From an uncultured Roseovarius sp. (GTDB taxonomy: Bacteria; Pseudomonadota; Alphaproteobacteria; Rhodobacterales; Rhodobacteraceae): 64,000 bases of DNA. Under the pieces are notes generated by a model. The model ran no database searches and was not told the origin of the DNA. It was given only the letters and a program-made list of their open reading frames with translations. The translations under genes were made by a program, and so were the position numbers. The stretch spans positions 496,001 through 560,000 of the forward strand of contig CANMFU010000002.1 in the NCBI GenBank assembly GCA_947497295.1, written 5' to 3'. This document shows positions 36,195 through 46,712 of the stretch, in pieces (position 1 is the stretch's first letter; each line of letters starts with the position of its first letter).

Positions 36195-37598
36195 ATGTCC
36201 CCCAAGACGCTCTATGACAAGATCTGGGATGCTCATCTGGTGCATGAGGCCGATGATGGCACCTGCCTGCTGTATATCGACCGGCATCTGGTGCACGAAG
36301 TGACCAGCCCGCAAGCCTTTGAGGGCTTGCGCATGACGGGCCGGACGGTCCGCGCGCCGGAACGCACGATTGCTGTGCCGGATCACAATGTGCCGACCAC
36401 GCTGGACCGTGCCAAAGGGATCGAGAACCCCGAAAGCCGGATACAGGTCGAGGCGCTCGACAAGAACGCAGCCGATTTTGGCATTCACTACTATCCAGTA
36501 TCGGATATTCGCCAAGGGATCGTGCATATCGTCGGCCCCGAACAGGGCTGGACCCTGCCCGGGATGACCGTGGTTTGCGGCGACAGCCACACCGCGACGC
36601 ACGGCGCCTTTGGCGCACTGGCGCATGGTATCGGCACGTCCGAAGTCGAGCATGTGCTTGCCACCCAGACGCTGATCCAGCGCAAGGCCAAGAACATGAA
36701 GGTCGAAATCACCGGCAAGCTGGCGCCGGGCGTGACGGCCAAGGACATCACGCTCAGTGTCATCGGCAAGACCGGGACGGCCGGCGGCACCGGCTATGTC
36801 ATCGAGTATTGCGGCGAGGCGATCCGCGATCTGTCGATGGAAGGGCGGATGACTGTCTGCAACATGGCGATCGAAGGCGGCGCGCGCGCCGGTTTGATTG
36901 CGCCGGATGAGAAGACTTTTGAATACTGCATGGGTCGCCCCCACGCCCCCAAGGGTGCGCAATGGGAGGCCGCGCTGGCATGGTGGAAGACACTTTACTC
37001 CGATGGTGATGCACATTGGGACAAGGTTGTGACGCTGAAGGGCGAGGATATCGCGCCTGTTGTCACATGGGGCACCAGCCCCGAGGACGTTTTGCCAATC
37101 ACCGCCAATGTTCCGGCGCCCGGCGATTTCACCGGCGGCAAGGTCGACGCCGCCCAGCGCTCGCTCGAATACATGGGCCTGACTGCCGGCACGCCGCTAA
37201 GCGAGGTTGAGATCGACACCGTGTTTATCGGGTCGTGCACCAATGGGCGAATCGAAGATTTGCGCGCTGCTGCGGCCATCCTGAAAGGCAAGAAGATCAA
37301 GGAAGGATTGCGCGCCATGATTGTCCCTGGCTCGGGCCTTGTACGCGCGCAGGCCGAGGAAGAGGGGCTGGCTGATATCTTCATCGAGGCGGGCTTCGAG
37401 TGGCGGCTTGCCGGTTGCTCCATGTGCCTCGCGATGAACCCCGACCAGCTGTCACCGGGCGAGCGTTGCGCCGCAACGTCGAACCGCAATTTCGAAGGTC
37501 GGCAGGGTCGCGGCGGGCGCACGCATTTGATGAGCCCCGCCATGGCCGCAGCGGCCGCCATCACGGGCCGTCTGACCGATGTGCGCGAGATGATGTGA
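36195..37598 (+). CDS. leuC: 3-isopropylmalate dehydratase large subunit
   Basis: Aconitase-superfamily Fe-S enzyme interconverting 2- and 3-isopropylmalate in leucine synthesis, with LeuD. The 467 residues show [21 protein letters not shown]-type substrate motif (read as [14 protein letters not shown]), cluster cysteines in [13 protein letters not shown] and [11 protein letters not shown], and [21 protein letters not shown] precedes the ATG. leuD is 314 bases away because a minus-strand gene lies between. Confidence 0.96.
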   Translation: MSPKTLYDKIWDAHLVHEADDGTCLLYIDRHLVHEVTSPQAFEGLRMTGRTVRAPERTIAVPDHNVPTTLDRAKGIENPESRIQVEALDKNAADFGIHYYPVSDIRQGIVHIVGPEQGWTLPGMTVVCGDSHTATHGAFGALAHGIGTSEVEHVLATQTLIQRKAKNMKVEITGKLAPGVTAKDITLSVIGKTGTAGGTGYVIEYCGEAIRDLSMEGRMTVCNMAIEGGARAGLIAPDEKTFEYCMGRPHAPKGAQWEAALAWWKTLYSDGDAHWDKVVTLKGEDIAPVVTWGTSPEDVLPITANVPAPGDFTGGKVDAAQRSLEYMGLTAGTPLSEVEIDTVFIGSCTNGRIEDLRAAAAILKGKKIKEGLRAMIVPGSGLVRAQAEEEGLADIFIEAGFEWRLAGCSMCLAMNPDQLSPGERCAATSNRNFEGRQGRGGRTHLMSPAMAAAAAITGRLTDVREMM

Positions 37599-37609
37599 TG
37601 CGGGCGACG

Positions 37610-37825
37610 TCAGGACGATTTGCGCAGCTCGCTGTGCGATTTCAGTACCTCGTCCCCGTCCTGCTGCTCGATTCGGTAGGCGGGGCAATCGTCCGAGGCG
37701 TCGCGCGTCACGTCGGTGTCCTTGATCGTCAGGGTGATTTTCCGGGTGTAGACCTTGGTCACCTTGCCGGTTCCGGTGCCGCCGCCCCAGTCCCATTCGA
37801 CCTTCGTACCTTCGCTGTATGACAT
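37610..37825 (-). CDS. DUF2945 (TUDOR-like) small protein
   Basis: 71 residues: [20 protein letters not shown], then [24 protein letters not shown], matching the DUF2945 family of small SH3/Tudor-like proteins found widely in bacteria and linked in name to hypervirulence in fungi. Function unknown. ATG at 37825 follows AAGGGGG. It lies opposite in orientation to leuC and leuD and fills the space between them; its stop is 11 bases from the leuC stop. Confidence 0.82.
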   Translation of the reverse strand: MSYSEGTKVEWDWGGGTGTGKVTKVYTRKITLTIKDTDVTRDASDDCPAYRIEQQDGDEVLKSHSELRKSS

Positions 37826-37912
37826 GATGACAACCCCCTTCGCGTTCCAACAATGAACGCCCGCCGCACAGGCCCGGTTCCCGGCGCGCGGCCCCGACAA
37901 AAGGACAGACCG

Positions 37913-38518
37913 ATGGAAAAATTCACCAAGATCAGCGGAATTGCCGCGCCCATGCCGATGATCAACATCGACACCGACATGATCATCCCCAAGCAGTTCC
38001 TCAAAACGATCAAGCGCTCAGGCCTTGGCGTGAACCTGTTTGATGAAATGCGCTATGACGATGATGGGAACGAGATCCCTGATTTCGTCCTGAACAAGCC
38101 AGCCTATCGCGAAGCAGAAATTCTGATTGCCGGCGATAATTTCGGCTGCGGGTCGTCGCGCGAGCATGCGCCTTGGGCGATCAAGGATTTTGGCATCCGC
38201 TGCGTGATCGCGCCCAGCTTTGCCGATATTTTCCATAATAACTGTTTCAAGAACGGTATCCTGCCGATCGCGCTGCCACAGGATCAGGTGGATATTCTGA
38301 TGAACGAGGCCCAGAAAGGCGCAAATGCCCGGATCGACGTGGATCTGGAAGCGCAGACCATCACGACGTCTGAGGGTGATATCATTTCGTTCGAGGTTGA
38401 CGCCTTCAAAAAGCACTGCTTGCTTGAGGGCCTTGATGATATTGGCTTGACCTTGGAAAAGGCTAACGCGATCAATACGTTTGAATCCACGGTCGGCACC
38501 ACACGCCCGTGGGTTTGA
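37913..38518 (+). CDS. leuD: 3-isopropylmalate dehydratase small subunit
   Basis: 201-residue swivelling domain subunit that completes the LeuCD active site. Motifs: [47 protein letters not shown]. The start at 37913 after AAAGGAC is the conserved one; in-frame upstream codons are not. leuB, which usually follows in this group, is not next and is absent from the window. Confidence 0.96.
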   Translation: MEKFTKISGIAAPMPMINIDTDMIIPKQFLKTIKRSGLGVNLFDEMRYDDDGNEIPDFVLNKPAYREAEILIAGDNFGCGSSREHAPWAIKDFGIRCVIAPSFADIFHNNCFKNGILPIALPQDQVDILMNEAQKGANARIDVDLEAQTITTSEGDIISFEVDAFKKHCLLEGLDDIGLTLEKANAINTFESTVGTTRPWV

Positions 38519-38823
38519 TGGACCCGCCCGGGCCGTAGGTTCGGGCGGAATCCGCGATTTAGGGTGCGCCTGATGCCGGCCAACCTGTTGTTATTGTCCG
38601 CACAGTCCCTGTCATATTTAGCGTTGTAATTGCTGCAATCGCGCACCAGTCCCGCCGCGTTATCGCGGCAAGCGGGGGCTGCAATGCCCTAACTCCTTGA
38701 GCGCCCGTCCCAAACGAAAAATGAATCAGACATAAAATGAGGCATACCGCCATTAAGAGCGGGATCCGTTTGGAACAATGTTGCGGCACAGTATCGCTCA
38801 GGCCAAGTTGAAGAGGTAAGGCA
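38519..38823. other. Intergenic region after leuD
   Basis: 305 bases. CCGCCCG (38524-38530) and CGGGCGG (38542-38548) form a seven-pair hairpin six bases past leuD, a possible weak terminator. A minus-strand 76-codon frame (38559-38789) looks hydrophobic at its start but lacks support. The rest shows no recognisable feature. Confidence 0.5.
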
Positions 38824-39663
38824 GTGCTAGCTCACCTGTTCAGCGCATTCTTGCGAGCGATCCTGGTGGCTGTTGTTGTGGCGATGGCGTCACTTATGCT
38901 GGCGGCCGGTGCTTGGGATGCCAATCATGTTGTGATCGTGATTGCCTTTATCGCGGGGTTGTTTGTGTTTGTCCAATACAGGGCGTTTTCGCCGAGTATT
39001 CTGGAATTTCGATTTGCGGCACCGTACAATTGCATCAAATTTTCATGTATTGCTATATCGGTTCTCAGCCTGTCGGTGGTTGCCTGCGGCGGAAACGATC
39101 CGGGATGAATTGCCATTTTGCTGACGGACGTGGGTCGGGCGGCGCGTGCTGTAATGGACTTTCCCTATTCGCCGGTCAGGTCCGTCATGTTGCTGGTGTC
39201 GCCACACACCCTGCCGGGGGGTGCTGAGTTTGTGGGAATTGCAGCCGGAATAGGTTGCATAATATTACTTCTCATCTCGGTGGTTTTCGTGCTGATTGTG
39301 CGCCTTATGGGGTGGCCCGTACGTCGTGGGGCATTCAGCGTATGGATGAACTTGCCACTTTTCGACCCGACCGGGGGCGCGGATGTCGTGCAAAAGCTGA
39401 ACAAAGAGGCCGTTGTTAACATATTCTTAGGGGTTCTGCTGACATTCTTGCTACCAGTGCTTGTGTTTGTTTTGGCAACGGTACTGGAGTCTGGCGGAAT
39501 GCTGGACCCTAAAACGTTGATTTGGATGATATGTGCATGGCCCATCCTTCCTGCCAGTCTGGTCATGCGGGGTGTTGCGATGTGCCAGGTGTCCGAGCTG
39601 ATTACCGCAAAACGTCGACGCGCTTGCGCCCAGACCGAGGACGCATTGCAGGCTGTCTGGTAA
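38824..39663 (+). pseudogene. Membrane protein gene interrupted by one in-frame TGA
   Basis: One reading frame runs from GTG 38824 to TAA 39663, broken only by TGA at 39106-39108. The first part (94 residues) has three hydrophobic segments and SPSILEFRFAAPYNCIKF; the second continues with VMDFPYSPVRSV, two to four membrane segments and FDPTGGADVVQKL. As remembered, related Roseobacter proteins of about 240 residues carry both halves in one chain. No other stop or frameshift occurs. Possible explanations are a recent nonsense mutation, a sequence error, or readthrough. Function unknown. Confidence 0.6.
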
Positions 39664-40709
39664 CGGCCAGTCTGGTCTGGCTTTGGGCGGTCTGCGTGGC
39701 GGATGCCGATACGCTACGTGTAGCAACCTGGAACACCGAGCTTTCCCGGGACGGGCCGGGCTTGCTTCTGCGCGATATCTTGCGGGGTGGCGATGCACAG
39801 GCTGATGCCGTTGCGCAGACTATTGCCGGGATCGCGCCCGATATCGTGCTGCTTCAGAATGTGGATTACGACATGGAGTTTCGGGCGCTGACAGCGCTGC
39901 GCGATCTGATTGCGGCGCAAGGTCTTCGCTATGGCCATCTCTATGCCGGGATGCCGAATACCGGCATGGCAACCGGTCTGGACATGGACGGTGACGGTCG
40001 GCTGGGCGAGCCGGAAGATGCCCAAGGGTATGGTGCCTTCCTGGGCCAGGGCGGCATGGCCATCCTGTCGCGCTACCCGGTCGATATCGACGCTGTGCAG
40101 GATCTGAGCGGTATTCTGTGGCGCGATGTGCCGCAGGCATTGTTACCTGTTGTGGATGGGGCGCCGTTCCCGTCCGCGCAGGCGCAGAACGTTTTGAGAT
40201 TGGCCGATGTCGCGCAGTGGGCTGTGCCCATACTGCATGATACCGGGCGGGTCACGCTGTTGGCGTTCCATGCCAACGCGCCGGTGTTTGACGGCCCAGA
40301 GGATCGCAACGGGCGCCGCAACCACGATCAGTTGCGATTTTGGCAGCATTATCTCGATGGCGCATTCGGCCCGGCGCCGGAGGCGCGGTTTGTACTGTTG
40401 GGTCATGCCAATCAGGATCCGAACAGAAGTGAGGGGATCAAGGCCGGGATCAAGGGCCTCCTCAGCGATCCGCGTGTGACGGACCCGGTCCCTCTGCGCG
40501 GTGGCGCTCTACCCGGGACGCCGCCCGAGGCGACGGTGGACTGGCCGCGAGTGACCCCGTCCCAGATGCGTGTCAGCTATGTGTTGCCTTCGCGGGATTG
40601 GGACATCATCGCATCTGGCGTGCATTGGCCAATGACGGGTGAGGGCGCGCGCGTGTCGGAGCTGGCCAGCAGGCACAGGATGGTCTGGGTGGATCTGCGG
40701 ATCGACTGA
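39624..40709 (+). CDS. Exported endonuclease/exonuclease/phosphatase-family protein
   Basis: About 361 residues. TTG at 39624 yields a basic start and hydrophobic core ending VADA, a plausible signal peptide, followed by TLRVATWNTELSRDGPG, the first EEP motif. Later motifs include DIVLLQNVDYD, GGMAILSRYPVD, TLLAFHAN and FVLLGHANQDPNR (asparagine-histidine region of the fold). It overlaps the preceding broken gene by 40 bases. An ATG at 39531 is possible but gives an unlikely cysteine-rich N-terminus. Substrate unknown; predicted periplasmic phosphodiesterase. Confidence 0.75.
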   Translation: MRPDRGRIAGCLVTASLVWLWAVCVADADTLRVATWNTELSRDGPGLLLRDILRGGDAQADAVAQTIAGIAPDIVLLQNVDYDMEFRALTALRDLIAAQGLRYGHLYAGMPNTGMATGLDMDGDGRLGEPEDAQGYGAFLGQGGMAILSRYPVDIDAVQDLSGILWRDVPQALLPVVDGAPFPSAQAQNVLRLADVAQWAVPILHDTGRVTLLAFHANAPVFDGPEDRNGRRNHDQLRFWQHYLDGAFGPAPEARFVLLGHANQDPNRSEGIKAGIKGLLSDPRVTDPVPLRGGALPGTPPEATVDWPRVTPSQMRVSYVLPSRDWDIIASGVHWPMTGEGARVSELASRHRMVWVDLRID

Positions 40710-40713
40710 TCCG

Positions 40714-41604
40714 TCAGACCCACTTTGCCATGGGCGGCAGCGACATCAGCACCGCGCTGGGGTCATGTCCGGTCGCAAGACCGAATTTCGTGCCGCGATC
40801 ATAGACCAGATTATATTCCGCATAGAGGCCGCGATGGACCAGCTGCGCGTCCTTATCGGCATCAGTCCAGGGCTGGCTACGGCGCGCTTCGATCAGGGGG
40901 ACAAACGCGGGAAGGAAGGCGCGGCCAATGTCCTGCGTCAGGGCAAAGTCTGCCTCCCAATCGCCCGAGTTCTGATCGTCCATGAATATGCCGCCGACGC
41001 CGCGCGCGCGCTGGCGATGGGGGATGTAGAAGTATTCGTCTGCCCACGCCTTCAGTCTTGGGTAAAGATCTGCGCCGTGTGGGTCCAGATGCCGCCTTTG
41101 TTGATCATGGAAATGGACCGTATCACCCTCATACTCAATGCAGGGGTTCAGATCGGACCCGCCGCCGAACCACCAGGCGTGCGGCGTCCAGAACATGCGG
41201 GTGTTCATGTGAACGGCAGGACAATGCGGGTTCTGCATATGCGCGACCAGGCTGATGCCACTGGCCCAGAAGCTGGGATCGTCTTTCATTCCCGGCACGC
41301 CGCGCGCGGCCATGGCCTTTTGCGCGGCGGGGCCAAGCTGGCCATACACTTCGGACACGTTGACGCCGACCTTCTCGAACACTCGGCCGCCGCGCATCAC
41401 GCTCATCAGGCCGCCGCCCGCGTCGCTGCCATCCTCGGCGGTGCGCTTGGTATCGCTCAGCTCAAAACGGCCCGGGGCGGCATCCGATAGCGGGCCTGTG
41501 CTGTGGCTGTCTTCCAGCCCTTCGAAGGCGGCGACGATTTGATCGCGCAGGGAGTAAAACCAGTCTGCAGCGCGGCGTTTTTTGGGGGTGAAATCTTCGC
41601 TCAT
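40714..41604 (-). CDS. hemF: Oxygen-dependent coproporphyrinogen III oxidase
   Basis: Oxidatively decarboxylates coproporphyrinogen III to protoporphyrinogen IX in haem and bacteriochlorophyll synthesis, using oxygen. The 296 residues contain GGGLMSVMRGGRVFEKVGVN, the metal/substrate histidines in NPHCPAVHMNTRMF, FGGGSDLNP and YNLVYDRGTKFGL near the end. ATG at 41604 (MSEDFTPKK) is chosen over the upstream one at 41640. Last gene of the minus-strand run from zapE. Confidence 0.95.
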   Translation of the reverse strand: MSEDFTPKKRRAADWFYSLRDQIVAAFEGLEDSHSTGPLSDAAPGRFELSDTKRTAEDGSDAGGGLMSVMRGGRVFEKVGVNVSEVYGQLGPAAQKAMAARGVPGMKDDPSFWASGISLVAHMQNPHCPAVHMNTRMFWTPHAWWFGGGSDLNPCIEYEGDTVHFHDQQRRHLDPHGADLYPRLKAWADEYFYIPHRQRARGVGGIFMDDQNSGDWEADFALTQDIGRAFLPAFVPLIEARRSQPWTDADKDAQLVHRGLYAEYNLVYDRGTKFGLATGHDPSAVLMSLPPMAKWV

Positions 41605-41649
41605 CAGGTGCCTCGCCGGGTATCCGTGTTGCGGTGTCATTTTGCGGTG

Positions 41650-42450
41650 TCAGTGCGCCGGTGAGGCGACAGGATCAACCAGCGATCGCCCGCCGTCCAG
41701 CGTCAGGATCTGCCCGGTCATGAATCCCGCGCCGTCACTGGCGAGGAACTGCACCGCCTCGACCAGTTCGCTGCACGATGCGATGCGTCCCAGCGGTGTG
41801 TGATCTTCGATATCGGTGCGGTAATCGCTGTGATCCTTCAGTGTCTCCTGCAACGAGCGGCTCATCACCGACCCGAAGGCAAGCGCATTCACCCGGATGC
41901 GGTGCGGTGCCAGCGCGACAGCCAGCGATTGGGTCATCTGCTCCACCGCGGCAGTCGATATCGCATATGCCAGTAAATCGGGATGCGCGCGTCCTGCCGC
42001 GATGGACGACAGGTTGACGATCGCGCCGCCCGATGGCTTTTCTTCGCCCTCGGACTGCTTGATCATGCGCTTGGCCACCAGTTGGCTAAGGCGCAGCGCC
42101 GTCATCAGGTTTTGCTCGATCAACATGCCGACGGCGTCATCGTCAGGGTTGAGGGGATCGGAAATGCAAACCTGCCGCGACGCATTGATCAGGATATCGA
42201 CCGAATCGAACGCATCAATTGTGGCTGACAGCAGATTCGCCAGTGTCAGCTTTTCCCGCAGATCGCCCGCGAAATAGCGGATCGGCCCATCATCGGGCTG
42301 GTCGCCCAGCTGTTCGATCAGACCTTCTTCGTCGATGTCGGCGAACATGACATTCGCGCCCTTGTCGGCAAGATGCCGACCGATGGCCAGCCCGATGCCG
42401 TTGGCGCCGCCGGTGACGATGGCCGTCTTGCCGGAGATGGAAAATGACAT
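41650..42450 (-). CDS. SDR-family protein lacking the YxxxK lysine
   Basis: 266-residue classical SDR fold: cofactor motif VTGGANGIGLAIG (residues 12-24), DID after beta-2, and Ser148 in VNLSSIAAG. The catalytic Tyr162 is present, but position 166 is Thr (YAISTAAVEQ) where the active-site lysine belongs, and NNAG appears as INASRQ. The product may bind NAD(P) without classical oxidoreductase activity. It lies 33 bases after the methyltransferase and 45 before hemF on the same strand. Role unknown. Confidence 0.82.
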   Translation of the reverse strand: MSFSISGKTAIVTGGANGIGLAIGRHLADKGANVMFADIDEEGLIEQLGDQPDDGPIRYFAGDLREKLTLANLLSATIDAFDSVDILINASRQVCISDPLNPDDDAVGMLIEQNLMTALRLSQLVAKRMIKQSEGEEKPSGGAIVNLSSIAAGRAHPDLLAYAISTAAVEQMTQSLAVALAPHRIRVNALAFGSVMSRSLQETLKDHSDYRTDIEDHTPLGRIASCSELVEAVQFLASDGAGFMTGQILTLDGGRSLVDPVASPAH

Positions 42451-42483
42451 TTGCGTATCCTTGGGGTGATGCTGGCAGGTGCC

Positions 42484-43473
42484 TTAGCGCGGCTTGCGCA
42501 GGGGCCTGCGGGCGTGCAGCAGTTTAAAGCGGGTATCGCCGCCGGGCACTTCGGCCACTTCGGCAAAGACGGTGGCAAGCGTGCGCTCGTATGCCAGATG
42601 ACGGTTGGCGACCATCCAGAGCTGGCCCGAGGGTTTCAGCATTTCAGCCGCCGCAGTGATAAACGCGCGGCCCAGCGCCGGATCAGCCTTGCGCGCGGTG
42701 TGAAAAGGCGGATTCATCAGCACCGTATCCGCGCCCGTTTCAGGGCGCCAGCGCAGCGCATCCTCCCAATGCAGCCGTGCGCGCGGGTCGGTCACGTTGA
42801 GGCGCGCGCAGACCAGTGCGGCATGGTCCGCCTCGATCAGGTCGATCTGCTTGATCGTGTCCCGTTCCAGCGCGCGGCGGGCCAGATAGCCCCAACCGGC
42901 GCCCAGATCAATCACATGCGCGCCCAGTTTTTCCGGCAGATTATCGGCCAGTGCGCGCGAGGCGGGATCGATCCCGTCCGCCGAAAACACGCCGGGTGCG
43001 GTGACAAACCCTTCGCCGATGTCCTGCGGTGGGCCTTGTCGCCAATCGTCGAACGCAGGGGCAGGGTCCATCCAGAACAGCTTGCCATGGGCCTTGTTGA
43101 TCGGGCCCTCGCAGGTGGTGCGGGCGCGGCAGGCCTTCAGCGCCGATTCGATGCCATCGGTTTTCAGCCCGTCCACGATTACCGGCCCGTCCGTCACGTC
43201 TGCGGCCTCGGCGATCAGGGCGCGGGCGCGATCCTTGGCGCGAGGCAGGCATATCACGGCGGCGCCATAGCGCCCTTCTGGCGCGGTGTTGCAGGCATAG
43301 CCCAGCGCGGCAAAATGATCGCGCGCGGGTTTGTCGCCGGTGATGACGTGGCACAAATCAGCGGTCAGCGGCGACAAATCGCTGTCCGGTGTCGGCTCAA
43401 AAACGGCGATGCGCGCAGAAGCCGGAAGGGTCAGCCCCCCCTCCAGTGCCAAAGATAACCGGATACCTGTCAC
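42484..43473 (-). CDS. RsmC-like class I methyltransferase
   Basis: 329 residues. The C-terminal MTS domain has HVIDLGAGWGYLARRAL as SAM site and the N6/N2-methylation motif MNPPFH; the N-terminal half resembles the inactive duplicated domain of RsmC, which methylates G1207 of 16S rRNA. GTG at 43473 is preferred: it is seven bases after the clpS stop and precedes RLSLALEGGLTLP. A longer frame runs inside clpS. Exact target nucleotide is inference. Confidence 0.8.
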   Translation of the reverse strand: MTGIRLSLALEGGLTLPASARIAVFEPTPDSDLSPLTADLCHVITGDKPARDHFAALGYACNTAPEGRYGAAVICLPRAKDRARALIAEAADVTDGPVIVDGLKTDGIESALKACRARTTCEGPINKAHGKLFWMDPAPAFDDWRQGPPQDIGEGFVTAPGVFSADGIDPASRALADNLPEKLGAHVIDLGAGWGYLARRALERDTIKQIDLIEADHAALVCARLNVTDPRARLHWEDALRWRPETGADTVLMNPPFHTARKADPALGRAFITAAAEMLKPSGQLWMVANRHLAYERTLATVFAEVAEVPGGDTRFKLLHARRPLRKPR

Positions 43474-43480
43474 GTTAAGT

Positions 43481-43819
43481 TTATTCCCGTTCCATCGTGC
43501 ATTGCAGCGGATGCTGATGCCGGCGAGCAAAGTCCATGACCTGCACCACCTTGGTTTCTGCAATCTCGTGGCTGAAGACGCCAACGACGGCAACGCCTTT
43601 CTTGTGAACGGCCAGCATGATTTCGAACGATTGCGCGCTGTTCATGTTGAAAAACCGTTCCAGCACCGCGACGACAAATTCCATCGGTGTGTAATCGTCG
43701 TTCAGAAGCAGCACCTTGTACAGAGGCGGGCGCTTGGTCTTGGGGCGTGTCGCAAGGACGACCGACGCGTCGGAATCGTCCTGGTTATCATCGTTCAATG
43801 TCCATGGGTGAAGGGTCAT
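43481..43819 (-). CDS. clpS: ATP-dependent Clp protease adaptor
   Basis: 112-residue N-end-rule adaptor for ClpA. The core [19 protein letters not shown] and [19 protein letters not shown] are typical, with the [10 protein letters not shown] pocket that reads N-degrons. An acidic, flexible N-terminus (DDNQDDSD) precedes it. ATG at 43819 is chosen; the longer frame is rich in arginine and unlike the family. clpA is not adjacent. Upstream lies a run of ten G. Confidence 0.93.
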   Translation of the reverse strand: MTLHPWTLNDDNQDDSDASVVLATRPKTKRPPLYKVLLLNDDYTPMEFVVAVLERFFNMNSAQSFEIMLAVHKKGVAVVGVFSHEIAETKVVQVMDFARRHQHPLQCTMERE

Positions 43820-43887
43820 GTCGTCCACGTCGTTACAAGCGAGTCTGCGTCTGGCGCTGTATATAGCCTTTGGGGTGTTATTTGAAA

Positions 43888-43897
43888 GGGGGGGGGG
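43888..43897 (+). repeat. Homopolymer of ten G
   Basis: A run of ten G on the plus strand in the short gap between the zapE stop and the clpS start (both minus-strand genes). It is in no reading frame of a supported gene. Confidence 0.7.
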
Positions 43898-43902
43898 CGT
43901 GG

Positions 43903-44961
43903 TCAGGTATCGCCCCAACCGTCCGACTGCATTTCGCGAAGGCGGCTGGCCGTGCGTTCGAATTCGAAACTGCCTTCGCCTTCGACATAGAGGAATTCGG
44001 GCTTCGCGGCGGCGCTGCAAATCAGCCGAACCCGCGCCTCGTAAAGCGCGTCGATCAACGTGACAAAGCGTTTTGCCTCGTTAAAGTTCTGGCGGCTCAG
44101 CAGGGGAATATCCTCCAGCACCAATACGCGAACGGCGTCTGCCAGCGCCAGGTAATCGGCCGGGCCCAGCATCCGGCCGCACAGATCATAAAACGTCGCC
44201 CTCGCCACGCCGTTATGGAAGGCGGGGATTTCCAACTGGCGCTTTTGCACCGTTAGAATATGTGGCTGCGCCTGTCCTTGGGTCAAATCCTGCCAGATGT
44301 CCTGGATCTGCGCGCGCGCCTCGGCATTGACCGGCGTGAAATAGGTCTGGCTGCCCTTGATGCGGTCTTGCCGGTAATCATTGGGCGACGTCAGGTGATG
44401 CACGACCATGTTTTGTTTCAGCAGGTCAATGAACGGCAAGAATAGCTGCCGGTTCAGCCCGTTCTTGTACAGATCATCCGGCAAGCGATTAGATGTCGTG
44501 ACCACCACGACACCCGCATCGAACAACGCCTGAAACAGCCGCCCGACGATCATCGCATCGGTGATGTCACTGATCTGCATTTCGTCAAAGGCCAGCAGGC
44601 GCACATCCTCGGCCACCTTTGCTGCCACCGGCGCCACTGCATCCTGCAGGCCCTTTTGACGGGCGGCGTGGATGCCTGCGTGAATTTCCTGCATGAAGGC
44701 ATGAAAATGCACCCGGCGATTTGGCACATCCAGCGACGCGGCGAACGTATCCATCAGCATGGATTTGCCGCGCCCGACACCGCCCCACATATACAGCCCC
44801 TTGGGCGGTTCGGTTGATTTGCGGAACCATCCCTTGGGCTGCGCGGCCTCCAGCGCGGCGCGAATGCGCTCGAATTCGGGCAGGACGGCCTCCTGCGCGG
44901 GATCGGCGGTCAGCGCACCCGAGGCGACCAACTCAGCGTAAATGTCTGACATCGTTTTCAT
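43903..44961 (-). CDS. zapE: ZapE/AFG1-type ATPase
   Basis: 352-residue P-loop ATPase: Walker [15 protein letters not shown] (60-70), Walker [15 protein letters not shown], sensor [18 protein letters not shown]. ZapE acts at the constricting Z ring in E. coli; mitochondrial AFG1 relatives aid respiratory-complex quality control. First gene of the run zapE-clpS-methyltransferase-SDR-hemF, 83 bases ahead of clpS. ATG at 44961 or Met4. Confidence 0.9.
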   Translation of the reverse strand: MKTMSDIYAELVASGALTADPAQEAVLPEFERIRAALEAAQPKGWFRKSTEPPKGLYMWGGVGRGKSMLMDTFAASLDVPNRRVHFHAFMQEIHAGIHAARQKGLQDAVAPVAAKVAEDVRLLAFDEMQISDITDAMIVGRLFQALFDAGVVVVTTSNRLPDDLYKNGLNRQLFLPFIDLLKQNMVVHHLTSPNDYRQDRIKGSQTYFTPVNAEARAQIQDIWQDLTQGQAQPHILTVQKRQLEIPAFHNGVARATFYDLCGRMLGPADYLALADAVRVLVLEDIPLLSRQNFNEAKRFVTLIDALYEARVRLICSAAAKPEFLYVEGEGSFEFERTASRLREMQSDGWGDT

Positions 44962-45063
44962 CGCCTAAGGCATAACCCGGCGGCGATGCGCTGAATAGTG
45001 GTACGTGCGCTGCCGCTGCAAAAAGCAATTCCATAAATCGCTTGGCCCGTTATTACTGCGGCA

Positions 45064-45666
45064 ATGACACCTGAGATTCTCCTTGCGCTGGTCGCCTTCT
45101 GCTTTGTGGGGGTCATCACTCCCGGCCCGAACAACCTGATGCTGATGGCATCGGGCGCCAATTTCGGCTTTCGCCGGACGGTGCCGCATATGTTCGGGGT
45201 GGGCCTTGGCATGCCTGTGCTGGTCACGCTGGTCGGTATCGGCGTGATCCGAGTGTTCGAGGCGTTTCCCATCGTGCAGACCGTTCTGACGGTGCTGAGC
45301 GTCGTCTACCTGCTGTTCCTGGCGTGGAAGATCGCCAATGCCGCGCCGCCGGCGCGCGCACCGGGCGAGCAGACCGGTAAGCCGCTGACCTTTGTTCAGG
45401 CCGCGGCGTTTCAGTGGGTCAATCCCAAGGCGTGGTTCATGGCGCTGTCGGCGATCACGCTTTATGCCGGCGGGCGCGAGCCGTCGGCGATCCTGTGGGT
45501 TGCGGGGGCGTATTGCGCGGTGTCGACCATCAGCACGACCAGCTGGACGGCGCTGGGCCAGCAGATACGCAGACTGCTCAGCACGTCGGTGCGGCTGCGC
45601 ATCTTTAACTGGACGATGGCGGTGCTGTTGGTCGGAACGCTGATTCCAGTGCTTTGGCCGGCCTGA
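45064..45666 (+). CDS. LysE-family amino acid exporter
   Basis: 200 residues with about six membrane segments and the LysE/RhtB signature [23 protein letters not shown] at the N-terminus (positions 14-36), plus [16 protein letters not shown] mid-protein. Exports amino acids or homoserine-like compounds; substrate unknown. Divergent from zapE across 102 bases. The accA start follows 83 bases after its stop. Confidence 0.87.
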   Translation: MTPEILLALVAFCFVGVITPGPNNLMLMASGANFGFRRTVPHMFGVGLGMPVLVTLVGIGVIRVFEAFPIVQTVLTVLSVVYLLFLAWKIANAAPPARAPGEQTGKPLTFVQAAAFQWVNPKAWFMALSAITLYAGGREPSAILWVAGAYCAVSTISTTSWTALGQQIRRLLSTSVRLRIFNWTMAVLLVGTLIPVLWPA

Positions 45667-45749
45667 CAGGCAGGTCCACAGATGCCGAACCGATTGCAAT
45701 TCCAGCCTCGCCAAGCCATATAACGCTGGCACCCACCGGAGCCGCTCAG

Positions 45750-46708
<959 letters not shown>

Positions 46709-46712
<4 letters not shown>

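Noticed and set aside
38559-38789. Minus-strand 76-codon frame in the gap after leuD
   Set aside because: Hydrophobic start only; no ribosome-binding site was clear and no family was recognised.
39105-39227. Short frame starting at ATG 39105, or selenocysteine use of the TGA at 39106
   Set aside because: The short frame has no features and ends quickly. No downstream selenocysteine-insertion hairpin was recognised, and the protein is not a known selenoprotein type.
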